The notes below the pieces were generated by a model. That model was not told the DNA's origin, made no database searches, and saw only the letters and a program-made list of their open reading frames with translations. Source: JBNKEI01 sp050288705 (GTDB lineage Bacteria > Myxococcota > Myxococcia > Myxococcales > UBA5297). From it: DNA of 51,897 bases. The stretch lies in NCBI GenBank assembly GCA_050288705.1, contig JBNKEI010000052.1, forward strand, positions 1 through 51,897. The letters are read 5' to 3'. Below, in pieces: positions 16,511-25,465 of this stretch. Position 1 is the stretch's first letter. The number at the start of each line of letters is the position of its first letter. Both the position numbers and the translations under genes were made by a program.

Positions 16511-17530
16511 TCAGCCATTGGTTACGGCCACTAATTGCATAAGCTTATTTCCCGCTGCGCCGCTGGCAATAACCTCTGCAGCTTTGCCAACGCCCTCGGC
16601 CAGCGAATTGGCTAGGCCGGCGACATAGATTCCTGCCGCAGCATTGAGAATAGTTATATCGCGTGCGGGTCCGGCTTGGTTATTCATCACACCCATCAAC
16701 ATATTCTTTGCTTGGTCAACGTCAGAAACGCGAATATCGTCGAGCGTAGCGGTTCTCAGACCAAAATCCTCGGGTTTAACCGTGTATTCAGTGATGTGGT
16801 TGTTATTTAATTCGGCTACAAAAGTAGGCGCGGTAATGGAAATCTCATCCATGCCATCGGCGCCATGCACTACTAGAGCCCGGGAGCTGCCAAGCTGCTG
16901 TAATACCACTGCGAACTTACTGGTGAGATCACGCATGAACACCCCAATTACTTGATTTTTGGTATTTGCGGGATTGGTCAGTGGACCTAAAAGATTAAAC
17001 ATTGTACGCACCCTGAGCTCGCGACGCACGGGGGCAACATGTTTCATTGCACTATGATGGTTGGGCGCAAACATGAAACCAATGCCAATTTCTTCCACGC
17101 AATTTGCCACCTGCTCTGGAGATAGATTTACCTTAACCCCTAGTTTTTCCAAAACATCGGCACTGCCACAAGAGCTGGAAACCGAGCGTCCACCATGCTT
17201 AGCTACTTTTGCTCCTGCTGCGGCGACAACCATGGCAGAAGCAGTAGAAACATTAAAGGTTCGAGCGCCGTCACCTCCCGTACCGCAAGTGTCTATGAGA
17301 TGCCCATCATCTTGCACATTTACTTTGGTGGAAAGCTTGCGCATTACTTGTGCGGCAGCAGCAATTTCTATTACCGTCTCCCCCTTTACTCGTAATGCGA
17401 TTAGCAATGCGGCAATCTGCGCAGCAGTGAATTTTCCCTCCATAATACCCTGCATTAACTCAATCATCTTCTCGTGAGAGAGGTCGGTTTTTTCCAAAAG
17501 CTGAGTCAATGTTTGTGAAAAGTTGGTCAT
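16511..17530 (-). CDS. trpD: Anthranilate phosphoribosyltransferase
   Basis: TrpD joins anthranilate to PRPP in the second step of tryptophan synthesis. The 339-residue length is typical. Family motifs are complete: the PRPP/anthranilate loop CGTGGDGARTFNVST, KHGGRSVSSSCGSADVLE, RRELRVRTMFNLLGPLTNPA, and the metal/PRPP site HGADGMDEIS. No other trp gene is in the window, so it is an isolated copy or belongs to a split pathway. It lies 92 bases downstream of the roadblock gene pair on the same strand, so it may be read through from that operon or have its own promoter. The ATG is preceded by AGAGG. Function is assigned with high confidence. Confidence 0.96.
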   Translation of the reverse strand: MTNFSQTLTQLLEKTDLSHEKMIELMQGIMEGKFTAAQIAALLIALRVKGETVIEIAAAAQVMRKLSTKVNVQDDGHLIDTCGTGGDGARTFNVSTASAMVVAAAGAKVAKHGGRSVSSSCGSADVLEKLGVKVNLSPEQVANCVEEIGIGFMFAPNHHSAMKHVAPVRRELRVRTMFNLLGPLTNPANTKNQVIGVFMRDLTSKFAVVLQQLGSSRALVVHGADGMDEISITAPTFVAELNNNHITEYTVKPEDFGLRTATLDDIRVSDVDQAKNMLMGVMNNQAGPARDITILNAAAGIYVAGLANSLAEGVGKAAEVIASGAAGNKLMQLVAVTNG

Positions 17531-17622
17531 TTTCTGGCCTCTTTACGGCAATTCTTGGTTGTCGTCGCACTCAATAAGTATGCCGGTTCCAGCTTATCTT
17601 AAGTCTTGCAAAAATATACATT

Positions 17623-18102
17623 TTACTTTGGTTGAGACAAAACTAGCGACAACTCAATGGTTCGAGGGGCCACGATACCCAAAATCATGTCTTTGACAAA
17701 AATCAATGCTAATTTTTGCGCATTGGTGACAATAACTACCTGCCTGGGGGCGTCGAACTGCAAGCGAGCCGAGGTTTGTATCGCTTGGAAAGCAAATTGA
17801 TTGGCCACTGCCGCATATAATTCGTAGTCCTCAGATTGGCCACTTGCGGCCATGACCAACCCTTCATACGCCACAAAAGCCATGACGATTCCGTCACGCA
17901 TTGCGATCTGTTCAACCAGCTCAGTAGTCTCTCCAAGCATTCTCTGACGAAGCTCTTTCAAACCATCTTCAATGGCAATAATAATCGCTTTGTCGGCCGA
18001 AGCTTGCGCAGAGTCGCGCTCCTGACGCAGATTTGCATATAAGCAATTCACCTGCTGCAATGCGTTGAGCCGCTCTTCCAACCAAGGAACTTTCGTACTC
18101 AT
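17623..18102 (-). CDS. Divergent roadblock/LC7-like protein
   Basis: This 159-residue cytoplasmic protein has a helical, coiled-coil-prone N-terminus (residues 5-65) and then a C-terminal block. That block looks like a roadblock/LC7 fold: DGIVMAFVAYEGLVMAASG, a helix, then RQVVIVTNAQKLALIFVKDM. The domain is more divergent than in the gene before it. Roadblock proteins form homo- or heterodimers and often regulate small Ras-like GTPases, as MglB does for MglA. Here the two roadblock genes overlap by four bases, so a heterodimer is an attractive inference. No Ras-like GTPase gene is present in the window. Last gene of the FIST/kinase cluster before trpD. Confidence 0.65.
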   Translation of the reverse strand: MSTKVPWLEERLNALQQVNCLYANLRQERDSAQASADKAIIIAIEDGLKELRQRMLGETTELVEQIAMRDGIVMAFVAYEGLVMAASGQSEDYELYAAVANQFAFQAIQTSARLQFDAPRQVVIVTNAQKLALIFVKDMILGIVAPRTIELSLVLSQPK

Positions 18103-18470
18103 ATTAAGGCAACCAATTCGGGAATGCTTTCTTTAATCTCGTAGCGAACAGTGCCAAGCAAAGCTTGCGAATCAGCTATAACGGTGAGCAAAAATCCTTT
18201 GCCCAAAGGAGCAACCACGATCAATCCTCCTTTGCATTCGGTCAAAATAAGCAAAGGAAGACCGTGTCCGACTTGCTGACTAATCGTCTCTACGGTGGTA
18301 TTCACAATTTGCACCGACGCGCTGAGCGCATCGGTATCAATTTCGAATTCATTACGGTTGGCAATGGGCAGACCATCGGGATCGACTACTGACGCGGCGG
18401 TAACCCCCTTGAGCAAAGTCAGACTGCGTAAAATCTTTTCTATTCTATTTCTTCGTTCTGCCCTATCCAT
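18099..18470 (-). CDS. Roadblock/LC7 domain protein
   Basis: The 123-residue protein is a single roadblock/LC7 domain of usual size: VTAASVVDPDGLPIANR forms the first strand pair, LSASVQIVNTTVETISQQVG the central helix, and LLILTECKGGLIVVAPLGK the later strands. Known members (MglB, and dynein light chain roadblock) control small GTPases or act as dimeric scaffolds. Its end overlaps the next roadblock-like gene by four bases, and its start lies 24 bases after the OmpA-like gene. Translation coupling with the partner suggests a complex. The domain is recognised with good confidence; the partner and target are inferred. Confidence 0.8.
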   Translation of the reverse strand: MDRAERRNRIEKILRSLTLLKGVTAASVVDPDGLPIANRNEFEIDTDALSASVQIVNTTVETISQQVGHGLPLLILTECKGGLIVVAPLGKGFLLTVIADSQALLGTVRYEIKESIPELVALI

Positions 18471-18494
18471 TCGAATGCTCCTTGGGTTGTTTTG

Positions 18495-19517
18495 CTACTT
18501 GGTATAAATGCGAACCTCAACTCGCCTATTTAGTGCCAAACCTTCATTGGTATCTTCTAGAGACAACGGCACATTGGCACCACGTGACTTAACGCGAATT
18601 CTCTTTGACGAAATCCCTTTCAAGACCAGTAGCTTTTTAATATAGGCAGCACGTTTCAACCCCAATTGATAATTTAGTTTTGGTTTTCCCCGGCGATCAG
18701 TATGTCCAATAAGAATGATACCCTTATTTTTGGCGAGCAATGGGGCGATTATTGAATAGATTTGTTCAATATTAATTTGAGAACGGAATGAACCTGTATT
18801 AAATGTCACTGGTAATATTAATGGCTCATTCAGGTCTGGGGATTTTGGGACTGTCTCTGGGAGCGTCTCTGGAAGACCATTCGGGCGAACCTCGGGCAAG
18901 GGAGCCTCTGGCTCTGCAATAGCGCTATCTGAGTCTGGCACAGCAACTGATGGCGATGGCGCAGCATCCATCATTTCCACATCCACCATGCCTAATTGCC
19001 CATCAACCCGCCCATAACTCGCTGGAGTAGGCTCATCGATTCGACGTTCTCTTCGATTGCTTGACCAGATTATCGACGCAAGAACCAAGCCGATTGCCAC
19101 GATCAACAAAAACCGCACTATCTGCTTGCTTCCCTTAAACTCAGGCGCTGCTTGATTAGTCGCCGGATGACTTGCCAAAACATCCTGATTCTCACTAGGC
19201 GTAACGCTCGATAAAGGAGAAAACTGCGAGGAGACTGGCTCGTCCAGCACAGTTTTGATAATGCCGCCATCTGCCGGTGCAACTACGCGCTCTATTTGAG
19301 TGATGGCATCGGAGGCAGAAACAGATTCTCCAGTGAACATTTCCTTAGACTTATCTTTTACTTGGTCAGCAGCAGCAGAGGAAACTTGATGAACAGCGAG
19401 AACCCCATCGAGCGCATCTTGGTCGATTACTTCGCACTGACCGTCTGGCCGATGGTCTGGACCGTCTAACTGCGCTTCTGGCCGAGCCTGTGTACCTATC
19501 TTGCGTTCCTCGCGCAT
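18495..19517 (-). CDS. Membrane-anchored OmpA-like peptidoglycan-binding protein
   Basis: The 340-residue protein has a hydrophilic, probably cytoplasmic N-terminus (1-130), one transmembrane helix (about 133-152, VRFLLIVAIGLVLASIIW) and a linker rich in proline and glutamate (160-235). It ends in an OmpA-like domain (236-338) with the family's GHTDRRG, LNYQLGLKRA and NRRVEVRI. Such domains bind diaminopimelate in peptidoglycan. The topology, with a long cytoplasmic tail, one helix and a wall-binding domain, resembles MotB or signalling anchors more than an outer-membrane porin. The start lies 22 bases inside the end of the upstream kinase gene, so translation is coupled. In context it could tether or inform the kinase/roadblock module about the cell wall. 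That role is inferred. Confidence 0.82.
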   Translation of the reverse strand: MREERKIGTQARPEAQLDGPDHRPDGQCEVIDQDALDGVLAVHQVSSAAADQVKDKSKEMFTGESVSASDAITQIERVVAPADGGIIKTVLDEPVSSQFSPLSSVTPSENQDVLASHPATNQAAPEFKGSKQIVRFLLIVAIGLVLASIIWSSNRRERRIDEPTPASYGRVDGQLGMVDVEMMDAAPSPSVAVPDSDSAIAEPEAPLPEVRPNGLPETLPETVPKSPDLNEPLILPVTFNTGSFRSQINIEQIYSIIAPLLAKNKGIILIGHTDRRGKPKLNYQLGLKRAAYIKKLLVLKGISSKRIRVKSRGANVPLSLEDTNEGLALNRRVEVRIYTK

Positions 19518-21406
19518 CTAAACCCCAGATAGAGATAAGAGTTTGTCATCTGAACCTCGGTGCGCGCCAATCGTCCTTTCTTAACGGGGTGTCGAAAAGA
19601 ACCGCCAAACACCCATGCATCTTCTTCCTTCTCGGGCTTCAATCCCGGTCCTTCACGATTAGACCACTCCCAAACGTTACCAATGAGATCGGCACACCCC
19701 TCTGCTGAAGTACCAAGAGAAAACTCCCCAACTTCGCTGGACTGACCTAACTGCGCCTCAGGGCCATTGAAGCGCGCGGTATCGTAGTCGTCTCCCCAGG
19801 GGAAATCGGCCGTTCCTGCTTTGGTGGCCAAACGCTCCCATTCCCAAGGCCCGAGAAGTCGTTTGTTTGCCCATTGGGCGTAGTCAAACGCAGCTTGGTA
19901 GCTAATGCCTACCACTGGATGGCGCCCCGAGGTTGCTGGATACTGCCTGCCTAACCAATGTTCTGGGGCATCGTAGCCTTTATTCTGAATAAAACGATGA
20001 TATTCAGCATTGGTAACTAAATGCTGATCTACGTAAAATGCTTGGAGCCGAATTTTTTCTTTCGTAAAACGACTTTTAAAAACACAATCGGGCACCAGTA
20101 CCATGCCCGGAGAGTATCCTTTAGCGAACGGTTTAGGCGATGGCGGTGAAAAACTGTCTGCCGTAAAACGAGCAGTCTCTTTTTTTATAGGCTCAGGTCC
20201 TTCGCGAAGCATCTGCAATAAACGCGTAGCATTTACAATTGAAGGATCAATTTCCGAATAAACCTGCTCGGCTTGCTGCTCCTCGTCAAAATCCTGGGAC
20301 GTATCAATAGACTCGGCAGACCCGGCGATTTCCTGAATAGGTTGGGTGTTCTCCTCAACAGTAGTTATAACTGAATCTACATCAGACACATTAGACAGCA
20401 ATTCATTTTTTTCTAGCTCGTTCTGCTCCCTTTCAGAAGCCTGGTTATCATGGACAAAAAGAGAAGCAAGATACAATGCTGCCTGTTTTCTAGAAAAATT
20501 AAAACCTTGCTTTGCAGCAAAAGTTTCTAAGTCAGCTTGAAGTGAGGCTGCACTATGGTAGCGGTTAATTGGTTTGCGAGCCATTGCTTTGGTAACGATA
20601 GAAATTAATTTCGCAGAGAGCCAAGGAGCCTTCTGCGAAAGATCAGGCGAAGTTGACCCCTCCATTATAGTCATGAGCAGAGAAGCTTCGTTGGGAGCAT
20701 CATAAGGGTACTGCGCAGTAAGCATTTCATACATTACGCTTCCCAAAGAATAGATATCAGTTTGTACTCCCAATTGTTCTTCGCCACTAATCAACAAGGG
20801 AGACATGTACCTATACTTGCCTTTGACCACGCGAGGCTTATCCTCATGAATGTCATTGGAAATATGCGCAATTCCAAAATCTAAAAGCTTTACGTCACCT
20901 GATTTTGAAACAATAATATTTTCCGGGCTCACATCTCGGTGAATAATTTGAACTGGCTTGCCACAATCATCCTGCATTTCGTGCGCATAATTCAATGCAT
21001 CACAAGCTGCAATGCTAACGTAAACAGCAAACCACTCTGGGAGTTTTTTCTTGGCTTGCACTGCAGCACGAATTATTTCCCGAACTGTGTTGCCATAAAC
21101 ATACTCCATGGCAATATAAAAACCATACTCGCTTTCACAAAAATCAAATATTTGTATAATATTAGGATGATGTAATCGCGCAGCCAATACAGCTTCTCTA
21201 ATAAACATATCTATAAATTCGGAACGCTGGCAATAAGGCGGAGAAATGGTCTTAATACAAACCTCGCGCGCAAATCCCGCCATTCCTACGGCCTTTCCAA
21301 GCCAGACCTCAGCCATTCCGCCCGACGCAATCCGTCGCTCGATTAGATACCGGCCTAGCCAAGTACCGGGTTTTAGTCTCGAATAGGACTTTTCCGCCGT
21401 CGCCAT
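19496..21406 (-). CDS. Ser/Thr protein kinase with C-terminal formylglycine-generating-enzyme-like domain
   Basis: The 636-residue soluble protein begins with a Hanks-type kinase (15-300): glycine loop IASGGMAEV, Lys52 in VCIK, catalytic loop HRDVSPEN (Asp158) and DFG 176-178. The activation-segment APE motif reads SPL (203-204 region, YMSPLLISG), so the usual glutamate is missing. An acidic, low-complexity linker (320-425) leads to an FGE/sulfatase-modifying-factor domain (432-634): MVLVPDCVFKS, HPVVGISYQAAFDYAQWANK, PWEWERLATKAG, FPWGDD, GNVWEW, GGSF and LGFRCAR. Kinase-FGE fusions are known in Myxococcota, where the FGE-like part often serves binding rather than catalysis. The start ATG abuts the FIST gene stop exactly. 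Confidence 0.88.
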   Translation of the reverse strand: MATAEKSYSRLKPGTWLGRYLIERRIASGGMAEVWLGKAVGMAGFAREVCIKTISPPYCQRSEFIDMFIREAVLAARLHHPNIIQIFDFCESEYGFYIAMEYVYGNTVREIIRAAVQAKKKLPEWFAVYVSIAACDALNYAHEMQDDCGKPVQIIHRDVSPENIIVSKSGDVKLLDFGIAHISNDIHEDKPRVVKGKYRYMSPLLISGEEQLGVQTDIYSLGSVMYEMLTAQYPYDAPNEASLLMTIMEGSTSPDLSQKAPWLSAKLISIVTKAMARKPINRYHSAASLQADLETFAAKQGFNFSRKQAALYLASLFVHDNQASEREQNELEKNELLSNVSDVDSVITTVEENTQPIQEIAGSAESIDTSQDFDEEQQAEQVYSEIDPSIVNATRLLQMLREGPEPIKKETARFTADSFSPPSPKPFAKGYSPGMVLVPDCVFKSRFTKEKIRLQAFYVDQHLVTNAEYHRFIQNKGYDAPEHWLGRQYPATSGRHPVVGISYQAAFDYAQWANKRLLGPWEWERLATKAGTADFPWGDDYDTARFNGPEAQLGQSSEVGEFSLGTSAEGCADLIGNVWEWSNREGPGLKPEKEEDAWVFGGSFRHPVKKGRLARTEVQMTNSYLYLGFRCARNAR

Positions 21407-22702
21407 CTAGGAAGCTCTAGTAGCACCGCCACTTTCATGCACCAATTCATCGCCAATAAGCCAAGCGGTCAGTGTCTGGTTATGGTGCCCCAGCGTGCCA
21501 GTAATTGTGGCACCAGTTTCACCAAAAGTAGAAAAGCCTATCATCGGAACCTTCGCATCATTGCCCGTTACCTCCCGCAATGCTTCATTGACTGCATTGA
21601 CCTCGGCAGTGCCACATCGGAAGTCTTCGGCTTGCAGATGGCAAAGAACACAATTGAATAAAATCACTGCGGCAACGCGTTTTGGCTTGCCCGCGTCATG
21701 CCACGCGCGCAACACCGCGGTTTTCACTGATCGAACACGAGATTCTGGGGTAGCCTTTAACAAGGTCAATCCAATTCCGGGAGGAACCGCGGAAAAGAAC
21801 GACATCGATCCATCCTCCAGGATTTTGGCAGGAGAACGTACTTGCCAATAACCGCTGGTGGCGTCCAATAATCCCAACGGATGATGCTTAAAAACTGCTG
21901 CTGCTTCCAGTCTGGATTTGCAAGATACCAGTTCAGCATACGCATCTGCAGCAGGACGCCGATTAAAGGTTTTTACCACCCGTCCTTCCGCAGAAGTTAT
22001 AAAAAGTCCTTTTCCCAGCACTGGCTCAAAAGCATTTGCCATACCGGTGCCGTTTTTGAGAGTAGTGCCTACTACCGCAATCGCCAATTCATCTACCAAC
22101 ACGCGAGAATTCGAATATGCACGCGGTTCGGTGAAACGCGACAATGCATCCCCGGCCGAACCTCCGACCACCCGCGCACCCCGTCCCACTACGTTAGCAA
22201 TGCCACGAATGGTGTCTTCTTCCATAAACGTGCGGCCGTCGTGACCCACCAAGACAGTATAAGGAGTTGCCGCCACCATATCGATCGCCGATTTTCGCAG
22301 CATGCCGAGATACAGAAATTCTGGCTTAAATTTCAAATTGCTAAAAGCCTGGCGAGTAGCCGCCTCTCCTGCTTTTTCAGCGACACCAGCTTCTCTTTTG
22401 ATCGGCGAGCTTCCCAATCCCACGCTAATTATCTGCTGAGGCGCCTGAAGCGACATAATAGCGACTGTACCAGTCTGAATTCCCGAAATTTCGCTAGAAA
22501 TCTCGCCAGCAGTGGACATTCCCCAGATACCCCCCCCGAGTCGCTGGTGAATAGTTTGCACAATTTTTTCTTGGTCCATTCTTGCGTCTGCAAATACAAT
22601 AGAAAGTATTGGCTTGATATCATCAGCCACAATATGCGAAATCGCCTCGTCAACGGTAAGTCCGTGCCCTACCGAGACTTTAATTCGATGTTCCTCGGTC
22701 AT
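21407..22702 (-). CDS. FIST domain sensory protein
   Basis: The 431-residue cytoplasmic protein carries FIST-N (about 20-225) and FIST-C (about 235-420) domains. Typical features are ILSIVFADARMDQEKIVQTI, WGMSTAGEIS, VVGGSAGDALS, and the later NCVLCHLQAE and MIGFSTFGETG. FIST proteins are predicted small-ligand sensors, often fused or linked to kinases and cyclases. No output domain is fused here, so a partner is needed. The next gene, a kinase, starts on the base after this stop. The start has GGGGAAG just ahead of the ATG. It is first in a five-gene leftward operon and probably supplies the input. Ligand unknown. Confidence 0.85.
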   Translation of the reverse strand: MTEEHRIKVSVGHGLTVDEAISHIVADDIKPILSIVFADARMDQEKIVQTIHQRLGGGIWGMSTAGEISSEISGIQTGTVAIMSLQAPQQIISVGLGSSPIKREAGVAEKAGEAATRQAFSNLKFKPEFLYLGMLRKSAIDMVAATPYTVLVGHDGRTFMEEDTIRGIANVVGRGARVVGGSAGDALSRFTEPRAYSNSRVLVDELAIAVVGTTLKNGTGMANAFEPVLGKGLFITSAEGRVVKTFNRRPAADAYAELVSCKSRLEAAAVFKHHPLGLLDATSGYWQVRSPAKILEDGSMSFFSAVPPGIGLTLLKATPESRVRSVKTAVLRAWHDAGKPKRVAAVILFNCVLCHLQAEDFRCGTAEVNAVNEALREVTGNDAKVPMIGFSTFGETGATITGTLGHHNQTLTAWLIGDELVHESGGATRAS

Positions 22703-22925
22703 ATCTTCCCCATTGTTGTCAAAAGAGCACGCCGCTAAAATAATTATGGCTTCATTTATCCGACATTTTCTTTTTTATAGTTTATTTCGAGCAAGTAAAA
22801 AAATGCAAGCCATGCCACATTTGCGGTCTAATTCCGTACAGTAACGCTTAAATAAACAGTTGACCCGGATTACTACGAATTCGGGAATGGCGACAGAAAA
22901 ACTGATAAATAGTCCTATTATTAGA

Positions 22926-23408
22926 TTATTTTAGAGAACTAGAACTAAAACTATGCCATCTCGAGGATATATAAGCTCTGTCGCATATAATATTATAATC
23001 ATCAAATATAACCCCCGAAATGACGGTGTTTCTAACCGCACTATTAATGCTTCCGTCAGGCTGCATTAGTTTGTTTTCAATAAGTACTTTTTTATCAGCA
23101 CTCAGTATTTTGAACTCCGGGTTGACGCACTTTTTATATAAGTGAATAAAAGCAAGAGGATGGCTTGAATGAACTGAAGCAAGCGATTTCATAGTCTCAT
23201 CAACTACTGTTATGTCTTCCTTTTCTCCATTTTTTAGCATAACCATTCCCCGACCCGGTGGCGCCAATCCTTTGTCTTTCGAGGAAGAGGCGATCGATTT
23301 GCTACTAGATTTGCTACTATAAGAAGATGGACGGATTTGATTTTGTTGTTGTTGTTGTTGTTGATTACGTCGACAACAGGGAAAAATACCAAGACCCTTA
23401 ACGTTCAT
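22926..23408 (-). CDS. Polyglutamine/serine-rich protein of unknown function
   Basis: I do not recognise this 160-residue protein. The N-terminus is MNVKGLGIFPCCRRN with an adjacent Cys pair, then a polyglutamine run (seven Q) encoded by a CAA-repeat tract. A serine/lysine-rich segment follows (RPSSYSSKSSSKSIASSSK). The second half (about 50-150) looks folded and ends in a serine-rich tail. Composition is eukaryote-like and low-complexity. An SD-like AGGTGAT precedes the ATG. It is monocistronic and AT-rich, flanked by the FIST operon and the hybrid kinase. It could be a secreted, host- or prey-directed protein, but no secretion signal is proven. Confidence 0.6.
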   Translation of the reverse strand: MNVKGLGIFPCCRRNQQQQQQQNQIRPSSYSSKSSSKSIASSSKDKGLAPPGRGMVMLKNGEKEDITVVDETMKSLASVHSSHPLAFIHLYKKCVNPEFKILSADKKVLIENKLMQPDGSINSAVRNTVISGVIFDDYNIICDRAYISSRWHSFSSSSLK

Positions 23409-23493
23409 CGCATCACCTAAAAATGTAAGAGTAATTAGAGAAAAAAGACCAAATTAGGCTTCTTTTAGCAAGCCTAGTCAAGTAGAATTGAGC

Positions 23494-25461
23494 TTATCGT
23501 TGGTTTGGTGCCCTTCGGAACTTGCCTACCACCCTATTGAGCGTGACCACCATTTTGTCAGCATCCACCGGCTTAAAAAGATAATCTTCAAAGCCAGCCT
23601 CAATTGCTCGTCTACGATCTTGGTTTCGCGTAAGGGCGCTGAAGGCGACCACCGGTCGCTTATCCCCTTGATCACGCAAGGCGCCCAGCAGCGAATAACC
23701 ATCCCGCTCAGGCATGGCAATATCTGTTAAGAACACATCGGGAGAAATTCGCCCCACCAAACTAAGTGCTTCGTCGACCGATGCCGCTCCTTTCACGCGA
23801 GCTCCCTCACTTTCAAGAATCTCCTCCACTATCTCACGCGTATCAGCATCATCCTCGATTACCATAACAACTACATTATCAAGAGACTCTTTGGACGCCT
23901 TCTTCTCCACGACCGTTTCGGTTACCTGCTTGAAAGCTGGCAATGTGACCGTAAAGCGCGCACCTTTATTGACCCCAGCACTGTGTACCGAGATGGTGCC
24001 ACTGTGCGCTTCCACCAGGTATTTCACTATCGCCAGGCCGAGTCCCAAACCGCCGTATGATCGCATTGTGGAGCTATCTACCTGGTAAAACTTCTCAAAG
24101 AGACGCGGCATGAATTCTGGCGCAATTCCCCTCCCATTGTCGGCGACTGATATTTGCACCGTTTCTCCGTCAGTCTTGAGCGCAACCTCGATTTTTCCGC
24201 AATCAGGCGTGAACTTAATGGCATTGGAAACCAGGTTCCAGACTACCTGCTGAAGTCTTACTGGATCCCCGGTCACCAAAGGGAGCCGGGAATTAACGTC
24301 AGTCACAATGGTCTGCTGCTTAGCAACAGCATTCGGGCGTAGCGCCTCAATTGCCAGGTTGGCCAAAGGAGCTAAATCAAGGGGACGCGGCGTCGACAGC
24401 GATAACTTACCAGTAGCGATGCGCGAGACATCGAGCAGATCGTCGATAATAGTAGTCAGAACACGAACGTTACGCTCGATTGCCGTTAAGCCTTTGCTCA
24501 CCATGTTTCCTTCACCCGGTTGTCGACTAAGAAGGTGCACCCAGCCCAAAATAGAAGATAGAGGAGTACGCAGCTCGTGTGACACTATCGCCAAAAACGC
24601 GTCCTTGACTTGGCTTGCTTCATGAAGCGCCTGCTCGGCAACCTTTTTATTGGTAATGTCCTCAATAGCCACAACGACATAGGGCGACGATGCGCTTGCG
24701 TTTATCCGGGAAACGGCAACCAACCCCCAAAACACCCCTCCATCAGCACGAAGATATCGCCTCTCATGCCTATACTGCACCTGCTCACCATTGGCCAATG
24801 CGCCAAAATCGCGCAGCGCAAAGAACCGGTCATCAGGGTGCACGAAAGAAGAGAAGCTAGCACCGCGAAGCTCTGCGGCAGAACGGCCCAGCATTTTTTG
24901 GAGCCCCAAGTTGGTTTCCTGCAACCGACCGTCAAGTCCCAACATGGCCATTCCAATAGCCGTACCCTCAAAGACGGCCCGGAATCGCTGCTCGCTATCG
25001 CGAAGCCTCTGCTCGGCCTCCAACCGGGAAGAAATATCACGCGCCACCACCACTACAAATCGGTGTTCGCCAAACTCAACAAAGCTGAGCGAGACCTCAC
25101 ACGCGACGGGAGACTTTCCGACACGATGCAGCACTAGAACTTCGTGCCCTGCTTTTTGCTCAGCCATCCGCGCGTTAATCTCGGGAGCAATAATTGCGAG
25201 CGGCTTTCCCACCAACTCTTCTCGCGACCGGCCGACAAGCCGATCCCAGGCCTGATTGGTGTCGGCGATTAATCCCTTTTCCTGGTTAATTACCAGAATG
25301 GCATCATTGGTCTGATCCAACACCGAACGAAAGCGTTCAAGCTCATCTAAGCGCAACCGCAGCTCCGGGTAATAGCTTTTCTTAAAAGAGCGGTTGCCTA
25401 AGCCAATCAGGCGCGTGCGCAGCTCTGTTGAGTTTGTTCCCGAACTTTCCCTTTTTTTCAT
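23494..25461 (-). CDS. Hybrid histidine kinase: PAS-PAS-HisKA-HATPase-receiver
   Basis: The 655-residue protein is soluble, with no transmembrane segment. After a short basic N-terminus come PAS 1 (about 40-150; FRSVLDQTNDAILVINQ) and PAS 2 (about 155-280; FRAVFEGTAIGMAMLGLDGR, with PAC-like YVVVAIEDITNKK). The phosphoacceptor box is IVSHELRTPLSSILG (His near 296). The ATPase boxes are NLVSNAIKFT, VADNGRGIAP and GGLGLGLAIVKYL. The C-terminal receiver has VMVIEDDADT, Asp580 in VFLTDIAMPERDG and FKPVD. I chose the ATG at 25461, just past the dehydrogenase stop, over an upstream start that would overlap 95 bases; AGGAGG is 12 bases before it. The direct junction with the dehydrogenase implies one transcript. 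Confidence 0.9.
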   Translation of the reverse strand: MKKRESSGTNSTELRTRLIGLGNRSFKKSYYPELRLRLDELERFRSVLDQTNDAILVINQEKGLIADTNQAWDRLVGRSREELVGKPLAIIAPEINARMAEQKAGHEVLVLHRVGKSPVACEVSLSFVEFGEHRFVVVVARDISSRLEAEQRLRDSEQRFRAVFEGTAIGMAMLGLDGRLQETNLGLQKMLGRSAAELRGASFSSFVHPDDRFFALRDFGALANGEQVQYRHERRYLRADGGVFWGLVAVSRINASASSPYVVVAIEDITNKKVAEQALHEASQVKDAFLAIVSHELRTPLSSILGWVHLLSRQPGEGNMVSKGLTAIERNVRVLTTIIDDLLDVSRIATGKLSLSTPRPLDLAPLANLAIEALRPNAVAKQQTIVTDVNSRLPLVTGDPVRLQQVVWNLVSNAIKFTPDCGKIEVALKTDGETVQISVADNGRGIAPEFMPRLFEKFYQVDSSTMRSYGGLGLGLAIVKYLVEAHSGTISVHSAGVNKGARFTVTLPAFKQVTETVVEKKASKESLDNVVVMVIEDDADTREIVEEILESEGARVKGAASVDEALSLVGRISPDVFLTDIAMPERDGYSLLGALRDQGDKRPVVAFSALTRNQDRRRAIEAGFEDYLFKPVDADKMVVTLNRVVGKFRRAPNQR

Positions 25462-25465
25462 TTGG

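Noticed and set aside
17531..17622. trpD as a functional member of the FIST/kinase operon
   Set aside because: The 92-base gap is much larger than the overlaps within the operon, and tryptophan synthesis has no evident link; read-through remains possible.
23341..23370. TTG triplet run considered as a CRISPR-like or regulatory repeat
   Set aside because: It is simply the coding CAA tract for polyglutamine on the minus strand; there are no spacers.
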